Assembly: GCA_029259945.1 (NCBI GenBank)
Contig: JAJDEF010000034.1
Span: 1 to 42,099 of the forward strand
DNA: 42,099 nt
Direction: 5' to 3'
DNA from: Planctomycetota bacterium
GTDB lineage: Bacteria > Planctomycetota > Planctomycetia > Pirellulales > Lacipirellulaceae
Program-made: the position numbers and the translations under genes
Shown here: positions 16,321 to 24,743 of the stretch, piece by piece
How positions within the stretch are numbered: the stretch's first letter is position 1
How the letters are laid out: the number at the start of each line of letters is the position of its first letter
The notes under the pieces: model-generated
The model's database searches: none
What the model was told of the DNA's origin: nothing
Seen by the model: the letters and a program-made list of their open reading frames with translations, nothing else

Positions 16321-17196
16321 TTAAGCGGTCGCCCCTAGCGGAGCGACTGTCGAAAATCTTGTCACCAATTCTCTCGCCAATGCGGCATTCAGTTTGTGGC
16401 TACTTCGATGCGCAACGATATGCCCCACAATCTGGCAGCCCGTCAGCGCTAAATCGCCAATTAAATCTAACGCCTTGTGTCGTGCACACTCATTCTTAAA
16501 CCGCAACTCATTTCCCACGAGACCATGGTCAGAAAACATCAACAAATCGCTGGGGGTCACACGACTCCCCAATCCTTGTCGAACCAATGCCTCGGCTTCT
16601 CGCTCTAAAATAAAAGTTCTGCATGGCGCAATCTCTTGCCGAAAGCGTTCCGGAGTCACTTCAATCAGCGCCGACTGACGTCCGATGACCGCGTCGTAGG
16701 GATAATCTAATTCGAACTCAATTCGATATCCCCCATCGACTACCGGACGAGCTTCGATCCATGACTCGCCATCACTCAGCCGCACAATCTCAGTGATTTC
16801 TAGTTGCGCTACCTCGGCGTTTTGATCAACAGTTTCAACAGAATCTAATGCCTCAACAAAAGTCAGCGACGAACCGTCGCAGCCCGGCATCTCGGCCTGA
16901 TCGATACCGACCTCGCAATTGTCGATTTGCAAACCAGCCAAGGCAGCCATTGCGTGCTCGACCATCGCCGCTTCCACACCCTCGAAACAAAGATTAGTGC
17001 GACGAGGCACGTCGGCCCGATACTCTGCACGTGCTTCAACACGAGCATCCGAGCCAATATCATCCCGCACAAACACGATGCCTTCGCCTGCCTCGGCTGG
17101 CCGAAACTCCACGCGCACATCACGTCCAGTCCAGTAGCCAAATCCTTCGACCGTGACCGGTTGGCTAATCGTACGTTGAAGTCGAGGTTGCAACAT
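16321..17196 (-). CDS. lpxC: UDP-3-O-acyl-N-acetylglucosamine deacetylase
   Basis: A 291-residue zinc deacetylase that commits the precursor to lipid A by removing the N-acetyl group. Zinc ligands are recognisable: His81 in MVEHAMAALAG, His240 and Asp244 in RHKALDLIGD. His267 in HRSSHKLN matches the catalytic His of E. coli LpxC. The N-terminal sandwich (TISQPVTVEGFGYWTGRDV) also fits. The usual EHLM/EHLL reads EHAM, and DGSS replaces DGSA; both are mild changes. Length is slightly below the usual 300-305. It lies between skp and lpxA. Presence of this enzyme argues that the host makes a lipid A-type molecule, as has been proposed for planctomycetes from their genomes. Confidence 0.93.
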   Translation of the reverse strand: MLQPRLQRTISQPVTVEGFGYWTGRDVRVEFRPAEAGEGIVFVRDDIGSDARVEARAEYRADVPRRTNLCFEGVEAAMVEHAMAALAGLQIDNCEVGIDQAEMPGCDGSSLTFVEALDSVETVDQNAEVAQLEITEIVRLSDGESWIEARPVVDGGYRIEFELDYPYDAVIGRQSALIEVTPERFRQEIAPCRTFILEREAEALVRQGLGSRVTPSDLLMFSDHGLVGNELRFKNECARHKALDLIGDLALTGCQIVGHIVAHRSSHKLNAALARELVTRFSTVAPLGATA

Positions 17197-17295
17197 AGGT
17201 GCTAAACTGCTCGAGAAAAAAGAGAGGATACCAGAACATCAAAGGCAAAACATCAAGAACGATCCTCACCAAGGATTCGTCTTCATCGTTTCTGC

Positions 17296-17940
17296 CTAGC
17301 GCCGTGTACTACCACCTGCGTTCGCAGCTGGGGCGACGCCATCAGCGGTTCCGCCTCGATTTAACAAGGCCAACACATCAGGCGTGATGTCGATGTTATT
17401 CTGCGCAACAACTGGTTTATTGATGGCTTGCAGCACCGATTCGCGACGGTTGGGATCGATCTGATCGCCATTAAACCTAATCACCAACCCAATGTTATGT
17501 TGTTGAGCGTAATGCTGCACCGCATTGCTCACCTGAAGATAGGTCTGATAGTAAACCTTGGCTTCTCGCTCTAAAAAGTCCTTGCGAATGCGACCAGCTT
17601 TCAGATTGAAATCTGCTTTTGCACGAGCAATGTCTTCGTCCAACTGCTTGAACTCAGGAGAGCCTGGATTGAATTGCTGACGTTGCTCTTCTTTTGCCTG
17701 AACGGAGTCGCGTTCTGTTTTGAGTTGCCCTTCGGCGGTCTCCATCTCTTTCTTCATCCCGTCCATGGCGGCTCGGAATTGCTGGAAATTCTTGAAGATG
17801 TAGCTCACATCCACAACGGCCATGCCATAGCGAGAGGCATTGGCACTAGGACCAGCACCTGTCGATTCTTGAGCAACAACGGGGGTGGCGATCAACGCCA
17901 AAGAAAAAGCAACGATCGTCGATAGTAATAAATTTCTCAC
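17296..17940 (-). CDS. skp: OmpH/Skp-family periplasmic chaperone
   Basis: A 214-residue exported protein. Residues 1-23 are a signal peptide ending in PVVAQ. The mature part has the OmpH pattern: a first strand (YGMAVVDVSYIFKNF), a long charged coiled coil (about residues 55-145), and a closing strand element (NIGLVIRFNGDQIDPN). Skp binds unfolded outer-membrane proteins in the periplasm. The start is a GTG at 17940, backed by AAGGAG at a good distance upstream (GCAAGGAGTGCTGACGTG). The tail after about residue 195 is Gly/Ala-rich and disordered. It heads a run with lpxC (99 bases on), lpxA and the Gfo/Idh gene; skp next to lpx genes is common in Gram-negative bacteria. Confidence 0.9.
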   Translation of the reverse strand: MRNLLLSTIVAFSLALIATPVVAQESTGAGPSANASRYGMAVVDVSYIFKNFQQFRAAMDGMKKEMETAEGQLKTERDSVQAKEEQRQQFNPGSPEFKQLDEDIARAKADFNLKAGRIRKDFLEREAKVYYQTYLQVSNAVQHYAQQHNIGLVIRFNGDQIDPNRRESVLQAINKPVVAQNNIDITPDVLALLNRGGTADGVAPAANAGGSTRR

Positions 17941-18282
17941 GTCAGCACTCCTTGCTGAATAGGGTCATCCTTGACCGAACGAAGGGACCGGCCCGACGCA
18001 ACAGTCACGCCCGGAAAAAACTCGCGGGGTGGGGCGGTGGTTAAATTGCGGGGCGTATTGTGCCGAGAGTGCTCGATGCCGTAAAGAGCATTTCGCAAAA
18101 GTTACAAACCACGCAAAAATGAAGACAATCGCAGAAATTTTCGACCGCTAGCATCCTGGGATCCCTGATTACTTTTTAGAGAAATCCGCGTTTGACACAC
18201 ACCACCCGAATCTCTATTTTCCCCGCCCCATCCCACCTGTTTCCCACCGCTACCGCCGCCCCGCTCTCAGGAGGTCGACCAA
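17941..18282. other. 342-base divergent regulatory region
   Basis: This stretch separates the minus-strand skp-lpx run from the plus-strand receiver and kinase pair, so promoters for both must lie here. I see good ribosome binding sites at each end but no convincing -35/-10 pair. Confidence 0.4.
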
Positions 18283-18648
18283 TTGTCTTCTACGGCTTGT
18301 GTTTTGATTGTCGATTCCTCGACCGAATCGCGAGATATCCTGCGAACGCTGCTAGAGCGACAGGGCACCGAGACCCTGGAAGCCACGGCAGCCACTCAGG
18401 CCACCGAGATTCTTGAGCTTCAGCAGCCCGATCTAGTGGTTTACAACGCGGAATGCGACCCCAACCCCGACCAGGTAGAAACCCGCTCCTTGGGGCATAC
18501 CGCCTCCCGCAACGACACCCCAATCGTTGTACTCGGAACCACTAAGCGGCAATTAAGTCCTTTACCGACAGGACATTTGGTCACCAAACCCTACCATTAT
18601 GCCCCGCTGATCCGTAGAATTGAGGGATTGTTGCGGAGTAGCGTCTAG
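18283..18648 (+). CDS. receiver-like protein lacking the phospho-acceptor Asp
   Basis: A 121-residue single-domain CheY-like fold. The first strand carries VLIVDSSTESRDILRTLL (Asp11 acidic site) and the last loop keeps the conserved Lys102-Pro103 (HLVTKPYHYAPL). At the expected phosphorylation site, PDLVVYNAECDP reads Asn55 where receivers have Asp, so classical phosphorylation should not occur. Translation starts at a TTG: AGGAGG (18268-18274 area, CAGGAGGTCGACCAATTG) sits at ideal spacing and leaves no other choice. It precedes the histidine kinase by 41 bases, so the pair is probably one operon. It may act as a constitutive or protein-binding pseudo-receiver (inference). Confidence 0.8.
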   Translation: MSSTACVLIVDSSTESRDILRTLLERQGTETLEATAATQATEILELQQPDLVVYNAECDPNPDQVETRSLGHTASRNDTPIVVLGTTKRQLSPLPTGHLVTKPYHYAPLIRRIEGLLRSSV

Positions 18649-18689
18649 GTCGCTCTCCGCCGACTCTCCTCTCAGAAAAGAACAGATCT

Positions 18690-20486
18690 GTGGCTTCGCT
18701 TTTCGTAATACAGGGACGCGATCAGGGTACGCGTTTCGTACTGGAAGAACCGGTCCACTCCGTTGGTCGGACTCATGACAACTCCGTGCGATTGCACGAC
18801 ACCGAGATTTCGCGCGCTCATGCCGAGCTCATCCGTCAGGGCGATAGCTACATACTGCGAGATCTTTCCAGCTCGAACGGGTGCTTTGTCAATGGTCAGC
18901 CCGTCGACGAACACGAGCTGGTAAGCGGCGATCAACTTCAGTTTGGAAAATCGCTGCTCCTCTACACGGGCTTTGTCGAAGATACTCTCGAAGACATCGC
19001 AGACAAAATTGATATCGACCCGAAACCTCATAGCGGCGATAGCTCGCGCATTGTTGCTGTGGTGGGCCAATCGGAAGGGAGCGAATGGCTACTGCCCGGT
19101 GCCGACGAATCCTCCAGCCCCTATCTGGCTCGCGCTCGAAGCAATCTACAAATCATGTATCGGACTGCACTGGCCGTCAGTCACACGATGGATATCGACC
19201 AACTCCTTGCACGGATCATGGAAATGATCTTTGAATGGGTCGATGCCGATCGGGGCTGCATCATGCTGAAAGATATCGAGACTGACAAACTCGTTCCCAA
19301 AGTACGACGGCATCGCCGAGGTATTCGCACCGACGAAAAAATCACCATCAGCAAAACCATTCTCGACTATGTCGTCGAGCATAACGAAGGCGTCCTCACC
19401 AGCGATGCCCGCGACGACAAACGTTGGGATCCTGCGCAAAGCATCGTCAAACTCGGGGTCCGCGAGGCGATCTGCGTTCCGATGCAAGGTCGCTACGACG
19501 TCGTGGGCGTCATCTACATCGACACATCGATCACGCCGCAGCGCATGTTGATGAACGAAGGCAAGGCCGATCAATTCACCGAAGAACACCTCCGGCTAAT
19601 GATCGCGATTGCCCACCAGGCCGCATTGGCGGTCGAAGATACCTCCTATTACAAAGCGATGGTACAAGCAGAACGTCTTGCGGCTGTCGGCCAAACCATC
19701 GCTTCGCTCTCGCATCACATCAAAAACATTCTTCAAGGGGTGCGAGGGGGCAGCTACTTAATCGAACTCGGGCTAGGTGATCACGGGCAAGCCTCAAACG
19801 AATCGGATAGCAAAGCAGCAAGTGCCGCAGTCGACACTATTCGCAAGGGCTGGAACATTGTCGAACGCAACCAAGATCGCATCTCAAAGCTCGTGATGGA
19901 CATGCTCACGTTCAGCAAAGAACGCGAACCCGAACCCGAACCCTCAAACTTAAATCGCGTGACCAGCGAAGTCGTCGAACTGATGCAGGCCCGTGCTGAA
20001 GAACTCGGCGTCAAGCTCCAATGGACGCCCGCCGAAACCATGCCGACTCTAATGTTCGACCCCGAAGCAATGCACAATGCGCTGTTTAACGTCGTAACCA
20101 ATGCACTCGACGCCTGTGAAGAATCGGATGACGGGCTTGTCACGGTCCACTCCGAGTTCGACAGCGAGAAAAAATTAGCCCAAGTCGTGATTGAAGATAA
20201 CGGGCCAGGTATCGCGCCCGAAGATCTCGACGCAATTTTCAATGTCTTTATCTCCCGCAAAGCGGGACGCGGCACAGGCCTAGGGCTCCCTGTGAGTCGA
20301 AAAATCCTCGAAGAGCACGGCGGGCAAATCCTTGTCGATAGCGAACCGGGACGCGGAAGTCGCTTTCAACTCGAATTTCCGGCGAATGTTGCAACGCCGA
20401 AGAAAAAAACTTCTTCCCCAACGCATGCCACGATGGCCTCTGCCAAGCTACCGCCGAACGCTCATTCCGACGCTTCGTCGCATTGA
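18690..20486 (+). CDS. FHA-GAF sensor histidine kinase
   Basis: A 598-residue soluble histidine kinase. Residues about 1-95 form an FHA phosphopeptide-binding domain (SVGRTHDNSVRLHD, ISRAHAEL, LSSSNGCFVNG). About 150-320 is a GAF sensor domain (DADRGCIMLKD, REAICVPMQGRYDVVGVIYI). The dimerisation H-box is ASLSHHIKNILQGV, with His342 the likely phosphorylation site; the residue after it, usually Glu or Asp, is His343. The ATPase domain has N (VTNALDACEE), G1 (IEDNGPGI) and G2 (GRGTGLGLPVS) boxes. There is no transmembrane segment. The start is GTG at 18690 with a weak purine-rich leader. The tail after about 575 is Ser/Lys/Pro-rich. The partner receiver is not obvious, since the neighbour lacks its Asp. 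Confidence 0.93.
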   Translation: MASLFVIQGRDQGTRFVLEEPVHSVGRTHDNSVRLHDTEISRAHAELIRQGDSYILRDLSSSNGCFVNGQPVDEHELVSGDQLQFGKSLLLYTGFVEDTLEDIADKIDIDPKPHSGDSSRIVAVVGQSEGSEWLLPGADESSSPYLARARSNLQIMYRTALAVSHTMDIDQLLARIMEMIFEWVDADRGCIMLKDIETDKLVPKVRRHRRGIRTDEKITISKTILDYVVEHNEGVLTSDARDDKRWDPAQSIVKLGVREAICVPMQGRYDVVGVIYIDTSITPQRMLMNEGKADQFTEEHLRLMIAIAHQAALAVEDTSYYKAMVQAERLAAVGQTIASLSHHIKNILQGVRGGSYLIELGLGDHGQASNESDSKAASAAVDTIRKGWNIVERNQDRISKLVMDMLTFSKEREPEPEPSNLNRVTSEVVELMQARAEELGVKLQWTPAETMPTLMFDPEAMHNALFNVVTNALDACEESDDGLVTVHSEFDSEKKLAQVVIEDNGPGIAPEDLDAIFNVFISRKAGRGTGLGLPVSRKILEEHGGQILVDSEPGRGSRFQLEFPANVATPKKKTSSPTHATMASAKLPPNAHSDASSH

Positions 20487-20789
20487 ACGTAACCGTTCAC
20501 GGTATATCGCTGGAAGCATCTTTGTAAAAGTCTCTCGCAAAGGCGCTAAGGCGCAAAGAAAAATTGAGTGACAGTGACAGGAGCAGTAAACTTCAAAAGG
20601 TGCGCTAGTTGTGTGGCGAGAGTTAATAAAACTAGCACCTCGCGCCTCACAACTAGCGCCTCCTGCAAGAAGAAACGACTCTGCTGCCTCTGCGTCTCTG
20701 CGAGATACTTTTTTATTCAATTCCTTTGCGCCTTAGCGCCTTTGCGAGAGGCCGATTCGCCTTTTATCCTGTGAACGGCTACCTTTGAG
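20487..20789. other. 303-base gene-free stretch holding a composite palindrome
   Basis: No gene is supported between the kinase and the convergent MBL hydrolase. Nearly all of it is taken up by the composite inverted-repeat element at 20531-20750. Confidence 0.6.
20531..20750. repeat. composite palindromic element C, copy 1 (27-base terminal inverted repeats)
   Basis: The left arm (20531-20558) reads TCTCTCGCAAAGGCGCTAAG then GCGCAAAG. Its reverse complement is at 20724-20750 with almost perfect identity. Inside lies a second palindrome: GCGCTAGTTGTG (20602-20613) mirrored by CACAACTAGCGC (about 20648-20659), and a TCTGCGTCTCTGCGAGA segment. The same end sequences flank the element at 33463-33730. 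No transposase or ORF is inside. Confidence 0.8.
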
Positions 20790-21461
20790 CTAACCCTCAT
20801 ATCGCGCATTCAAACCGACAAACGGGTTGGTTTGTTTCTCTTTGCCAATCGTCGTCGCGGGGCCATGGCCGGACCAAACGATGGTATCGTCAGCCAGCGA
20901 AAACAGTTTTTCGTCGATCGACTGCTTCAACACTTCGAAGCTACAGTCTGGGAAATCCGTCCGCCCAACGCTGCCGGCGAATAGTACGTCGCCGCCAAAC
21001 ACTTGCGCCAGGGTTTGTTCTGACCACACAAATACCACATGCCCGGTCGAATGCCCCGGGGTGTCGAGTACCTGGAAACGAAAACCGGCGAACTCGACCA
21101 CATCGCCCTCCCGGACGGTCTGATCTGCTGGCGGACTTGTCAAATTAAAGCCAAAACCAGCCGACAAGTTCTGCTCGGGGTCGATCAGCTTGACGGCATC
21201 TCCTTCGCCAATAATCAGCGGTGCCGTGGGCCAGCGAGCTTTCAAAGCCGCATTGCCAGCAATATGGTCGGCATGTCCATGGGTGCAAAGAATTGCCGCT
21301 ACTGAGAGGCTATGTTCGTCGAGCACGGCCAAAATCTTCTCTGGCTCCAGTCCCGGATCGATCACCACACAATCCTGCCGTCCCTCGAAATAAGCGACAT
21401 AAGAATTCTCCTCGAAAGGGACCGACAAAATGGTTAAAATGGCGGGGTCAGTAGTCTGCAT
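20790..21461 (-). CDS. metallo-beta-lactamase-fold hydrolase (glyoxalase II-like)
   Basis: A 223-residue MBL-fold enzyme of the hydroxyacylglutathione-hydrolase branch. The metal motif THGHADH lies at residues 60-66 (His61, His63, Asp65, His66). Further ligands are the His of DTPGHSTGH, the Asp of FGGDVLFAGSVGRTDF, and the His of VWSGHGPATTIGKEKQTNPF. That last stretch (GHGPATTIGxExxxNPF) is typical of the subfamily that hydrolyses thioesters. Substrate is likely a thioester, though not necessarily of glutathione. It stands alone, facing the kinase gene across a palindromic element. Confidence 0.88.
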   Translation of the reverse strand: MQTTDPAILTILSVPFEENSYVAYFEGRQDCVVIDPGLEPEKILAVLDEHSLSVAAILCTHGHADHIAGNAALKARWPTAPLIIGEGDAVKLIDPEQNLSAGFGFNLTSPPADQTVREGDVVEFAGFRFQVLDTPGHSTGHVVFVWSEQTLAQVFGGDVLFAGSVGRTDFPDCSFEVLKQSIDEKLFSLADDTIVWSGHGPATTIGKEKQTNPFVGLNARYEG

Positions 21462-21867
21462 TTGCTAGAATGTCCTATTTCCTGCAGCCGCAGGCTGCGT
21501 TAAGATTCCCACCTGCTAACATACAGGAGCAGCTCTGGCGTTTAAGTAAAATAAACGACCTACGTAAAAAAGCCGAACTGGACAGAAGATTGTAATTGTT
21601 TCTGCTACCACCGGCGATAGTTACTAGTGGGCTCTCCTACCGTGATTAGCTACCATGCCCGCCAAGTCTACCCAAACAGAGCAAAAAAACGGCTGACAAT
21701 GTGCGCCGCCCATGCGGAACACCGTTTGCACGTGCATTGGTAATTTGCCCACTGAACAGCTAGCTGCACTGGTAATAATCCCTGCCCTGCCGCTATTTTC
21801 ACTGGTCTTTTGCCTTGGTAGCCTTTACTAGAATATAATATCGGCCACTGCCAGGAGAATGGAAATC
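21462..21867. other. 406-base gene-free stretch
   Basis: I see no gene or strong repeat in the first 340 bases. The right end holds the promoter candidate and ribosome binding site of the DUF1571 gene, listed separately. Confidence 0.5.
21810..21839 (+). promoter_or_regulatory. sigma70-type promoter of the DUF1571 gene
   Basis: TTGCCT at 21810-21815 and a consensus TATAAT at 21834-21839 are separated by 18 bases. Transcription would begin near 21846, leaving a very short leader before AGGAG at 21853-21857. Confidence 0.55.
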
Positions 21868-22776
21868 ATGCGTAGGAAGCTCCATTTCGTCATTCAGCGT
21901 GTCAGCACTTTGCTTGTGATACTCACGAGCATGGTTGCTGCGGGTTCTTTGGCCCAAGCCCAGCAAGAGAACCAACTCGTCGAGCCTATCTTTCGTGTCT
22001 CGAACGAAGAAAACGTCGATCAAACCCCGAAGTTAGCCGCCAGAATCGCCACCGCAGCTCCGGTTGCGCCCTTCGACCTCACGCAGCGTCCGGGCGAGCA
22101 CCCACTGATGCCCTCCCTTCGGATGGCTCAAACGGCCCTTCAAAATATCGACGCAAACATCACTGACTACAGCGCCATCCTTCGCAAGCAAGAGCGCATC
22201 GATGGCGTGCTGATGGACGAAGAGATTGCCTACATCAAAATCCGCCATAATCCGTATGCGGTCTACATGTTCTTTCTCAAGCCCCATAAGGGCCGCGAAT
22301 GTCTCTACCCGAACGTCGACGGCAAGCTCGTCGCTATGGACTGCGGCTGGAAACGTCGATTCGGAAAACTCCCACTCGATCCTAACGGGGCTCTTGCGAT
22401 GAAGGGTCAAAAATACCCCATCGTCAAGCTTGGTGTTCGCGAGCTGACGAACGAGCTGGTGACGGTCGCCAGCCAAGATGTCAACTTCGGCGAATGCGAA
22501 GTCAAAACCTTCCAGAATAAACTCAATGGGCGGCCCGTCACTCAGATCGTCGTCACCCACCCCACCGAGCGAAGTAACTTTCGCTACCATCGGGCAGAAC
22601 TATTCATCGACAACGAGCTTCGGATACCCATTCGCTACGCCGCCTACGCCTGGCCCACCGTCGCCGGCGAGAAGCCCCCCTTGGAAGAATCCTACACCTA
22701 TCTCAACATCAAGATTAACAACGGATTCACCGACCTCGACTTCAGCGCCGATAACCCAGCGTACTTTAAGAAGTAA
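21868..22776 (+). CDS. DUF1571 secreted protein
   Basis: A 302-residue exported protein of the DUF1571 family, common in planctomycetes. The signal peptide spans about residues 1-32 (LLVILTSMVAAGSLAQAQ, cleaved after AQA). The conserved domain starts with ALQNIDANITDYSAILRKQE and RIDGVLMDEEIAYIKIRHNP. Its later part (AELFIDNELRIPIRYAAYAWP) resembles the outer-membrane lipoprotein-sorting (LolA-like) fold, which suggests lipid or lipoprotein handling but does not prove it. AGGAG at 21853-21857 is one base before the first ATG (21859) and ten before the second (21868), so I choose the second. The gene stands alone under its own promoter. Confidence 0.85.
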   Translation: MRRKLHFVIQRVSTLLVILTSMVAAGSLAQAQQENQLVEPIFRVSNEENVDQTPKLAARIATAAPVAPFDLTQRPGEHPLMPSLRMAQTALQNIDANITDYSAILRKQERIDGVLMDEEIAYIKIRHNPYAVYMFFLKPHKGRECLYPNVDGKLVAMDCGWKRRFGKLPLDPNGALAMKGQKYPIVKLGVRELTNELVTVASQDVNFGECEVKTFQNKLNGRPVTQIVVTHPTERSNFRYHRAELFIDNELRIPIRYAAYAWPTVAGEKPPLEESYTYLNIKINNGFTDLDFSADNPAYFKK

Positions 22777-22800
22777 TTCTTAGAGCCCATCCATTTTCCG

Positions 22801-22874
22801 GTAGGGTGCGTGGAGCGATAGCGCAACGCACCTTTTACTGTCCGGTGGGTTTCGCTTCGCTGCACCCACCCTAC
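22801..22874. repeat. dispersed repeat B, copy 2, within a larger inverted repeat
   Basis: GTAGGGTG at 22801-22808 is mirrored by CACCCTAC at 22867-22874. The first half (22801-22836) is the reverse complement of the repeat at 11095-11130. A second half (GGTGGGTTTCGCTTCGCTGC region) is a divergent inverted copy of the same theme. Confidence 0.75.
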
Positions 22875-22897
22875 ATGTCCTTTGCTGTTACGCGCCC

Positions 22898-22920
22898 ATA
22901 GCCCGGCCATCCTGGCCGGA
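22898..22920. repeat. dispersed repeat D, copy 1 (TAGCCCGGCCATCCTGGCCG)
   Basis: The core CCGGCCATCCTGGCCGG is a hairpin with a 7-base stem and TCC loop. Further copies lie at 36110-36133 and 40455-40481. Confidence 0.85.
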
Positions 22921-22936
22921 AACACGGTAACGCACT

Positions 22937-24439
22937 CTAAGGCTTAGCCAGCGTAATCTCATACCGGTAGGCAAGCCCCGCCATACCATCACTCAACGGC
23001 ATTTCTAAGATGGCTGTCTCACCGTCGAGGTGGTACTGATACGGCTCGGTAGTAATCGGATTGCGCGGCACAGGGACGACCTCGATTTGATCCAGCGATT
23101 CAGGAAACGACCCCGTCTCGGCGGCGTGCATCCGTAGGGCTTCGATCACGAGCAGAGCATTCCTTTTCCATACCGGGCGGATTTTTGCCACGCGTACCGC
23201 TTGCAGGGCAGGCAATAGTACTCCGGCCATCGCGCGGCCCGCATTATTGGGTGGGCCATCTTCTTGCCAAATCTGGTCCATCTCCAATCGCTGTGCCCTC
23301 ATTTCCGCATAAGGCACGTACCACCATTTTTCTACTTCGTCGGCAATGCGTCGATACTCGCGTGCGGCATCGATCATCATCACTTGCCCGACTGCCATCT
23401 GCTCGACGCGCTCTGCAGACATTCCCGAATCAAGAAGCCGTTGCTTTGCCGCCGGGTAGGCAGCTTCTGAAAACCCTAAAACTATCAACTTTTTCTTCGG
23501 ATCCTCCGTTGGAGCAGATATACCTGTCCATTCGACTTCAGAAATATCTTCAAACACCTTCGCACATTCGCGGACCAATCGTGCCCACTTCTTGGGCGAA
23601 TGCTCGGCAGTCTCGGCATCCATCAACGGGGGAAAGACTCTTAGCCCTAACGTCATTTCCAACCTTATCGCTTCGGTGCAATCGACAAGCGGCGAAGGCA
23701 GTTCTGCAAGTGCCCAGTACAGATTCGGCGAATCGGGTGCTGCGATCAAATCCACCACGGTTCTCTGAGTCGCCCCCTCGATCGCAATGCCAATAAGATT
23801 GCCAACGACTAACATTTCGCGCCCGAGATCTCGCCCCAGTCGAAATTGCATTCGCAAATGCTCAATCGCATCGTCATAATGTCCTTCGGCAATTGCCAAC
23901 CGTGTACGAATGGCCAACATCCGGGCAATAGAACGCGATTGTTGAAAGTCGGGAAGAAAGAAAGTGAGAGCCACAGGGCCTTTGATATCCTCTACTTCGA
24001 GCCCCCAATCGCTATCTCGGCATCGGGTCGCAGGCTGAATAAACTGCTCGACAATCGTATCAAAAGCAGCCGAGGCTTCGCGAACCTCTTCTAACGGCAT
24101 CTCCTCGATGGCAATTCCGCCAAAACCCCAATCGTACACCGTCTCTCCATGCTGCTCTCTCACTTTTTTCCAAGCACCACTTAAGTGGTTTTCTGCGAAC
24201 GATCTTACGTAGTGTATCGCAGCATTGCCTGGTTTGAGTTCGTTGGGCCGTAGCCACATGCGATGTTTCAGCGCTGGACGCGGTTCAGCCGCTGGCGAAA
24301 CCGTCATGTAATAGATATGAAGACCATCTTCACGCTGCTGGACGACCAATCCCGCCCAAACGGCAGGCGAATAATTCGCGGCCGTGAAGACTGCTAATCC
24401 AATCAAACATCGCAGCACGCATTTACGAAAAACGCTCAT
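22937..24439 (-). CDS. secreted protein of unknown function, planctomycete type
   Basis: A 500-residue exported protein that I cannot place in a named family. Residues 1-29 form a signal peptide (CLIGLAVFTAANYSPAVWAG). The centre is mostly alpha-helical, with a stretch (RTRLAIAEGHYDDAIEHLRM, LGRDLGREMLVVGNLIGIA) that reads like helical repeats. The last 80 residues (LLVIEALRMHAAETGSFPES, PRNPITTEPYQYHLDGE) match a motif seen at the ends of many planctomycete secreted proteins and pseudopilin-like proteins, where ageing substrate and proline turns are typical. GAGAGGGGAATTCG before the ATG at 24439 supports this start over one 24 bases upstream. It stands alone. Confidence 0.65.
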   Translation of the reverse strand: MSVFRKCVLRCLIGLAVFTAANYSPAVWAGLVVQQREDGLHIYYMTVSPAAEPRPALKHRMWLRPNELKPGNAAIHYVRSFAENHLSGAWKKVREQHGETVYDWGFGGIAIEEMPLEEVREASAAFDTIVEQFIQPATRCRDSDWGLEVEDIKGPVALTFFLPDFQQSRSIARMLAIRTRLAIAEGHYDDAIEHLRMQFRLGRDLGREMLVVGNLIGIAIEGATQRTVVDLIAAPDSPNLYWALAELPSPLVDCTEAIRLEMTLGLRVFPPLMDAETAEHSPKKWARLVRECAKVFEDISEVEWTGISAPTEDPKKKLIVLGFSEAAYPAAKQRLLDSGMSAERVEQMAVGQVMMIDAAREYRRIADEVEKWWYVPYAEMRAQRLEMDQIWQEDGPPNNAGRAMAGVLLPALQAVRVAKIRPVWKRNALLVIEALRMHAAETGSFPESLDQIEVVPVPRNPITTEPYQYHLDGETAILEMPLSDGMAGLAYRYEITLAKP

Positions 24440-24507
24440 CGAATTCCCCTCTCGGAATTTCACGAAAGGGCCCCTGGTAGCTAATTCTAAGTGGCAACCT
24501 AAAAACT

Positions 24508-24583
24508 CTGTAGGGAACGTGCCTCCGTGCCGTTCCGTCGTGTACCGTCCAAACGGAACGCCACAGAGGGCGGTTCCCTACAG
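24508..24583. repeat. long hairpin, CTGTAGGGAAC / GTTCCCTACAG
   Basis: CTGTAGGGAAC at 24508-24518 pairs perfectly with GTTCCCTACAG at 24573-24583. Inside, CCGTTCCGT and ACGGAACG also pair, giving a nested hairpin. No poly-T follows, so a mobile or structural repeat is more likely than a terminator. Confidence 0.8.
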
Positions 24584-24684
24584 AAACAACACCGATCAGC
24601 CAGCATTCTTGCAGAAAACCGTAAAGATTTCCAGTGCTATTTTAGATATTACCCCGGGTAGAATGCCCTATGTCATTACGGGAG

Positions 24685-24717
24685 GGCTCCGGCGATCCGT
24701 AAGATCGCGGCTATTGG
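24685..24717 (+). repeat. dispersed repeat E, copy 1
   Basis: GGCTCCGGCGATCCGTAAGA followed by TCGCGGCTATTGG. The reverse complement of 26181-26213 matches it except for one inserted C and one substitution. It lies just beyond the stop of the sugar transferase gene. Confidence 0.85.
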
Positions 24718-24743
24718 GTGAGGCCTCTACTGCTGGGGGGCGC

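Larger units (their letters stand above)
24440..24743. other. 304-base gene-free stretch with two repeats
   Basis: No gene is supported here. It contains the hairpin at 24508-24583 and dispersed repeat E copy 1 at 24685-24717. Confidence 0.55.

Noticed and set aside
22033..22590. 185-residue minus-strand open frame
   Set aside because: It mirrors the DUF1571 gene, which has a promoter, ribosome binding site and signal peptide on the plus strand.
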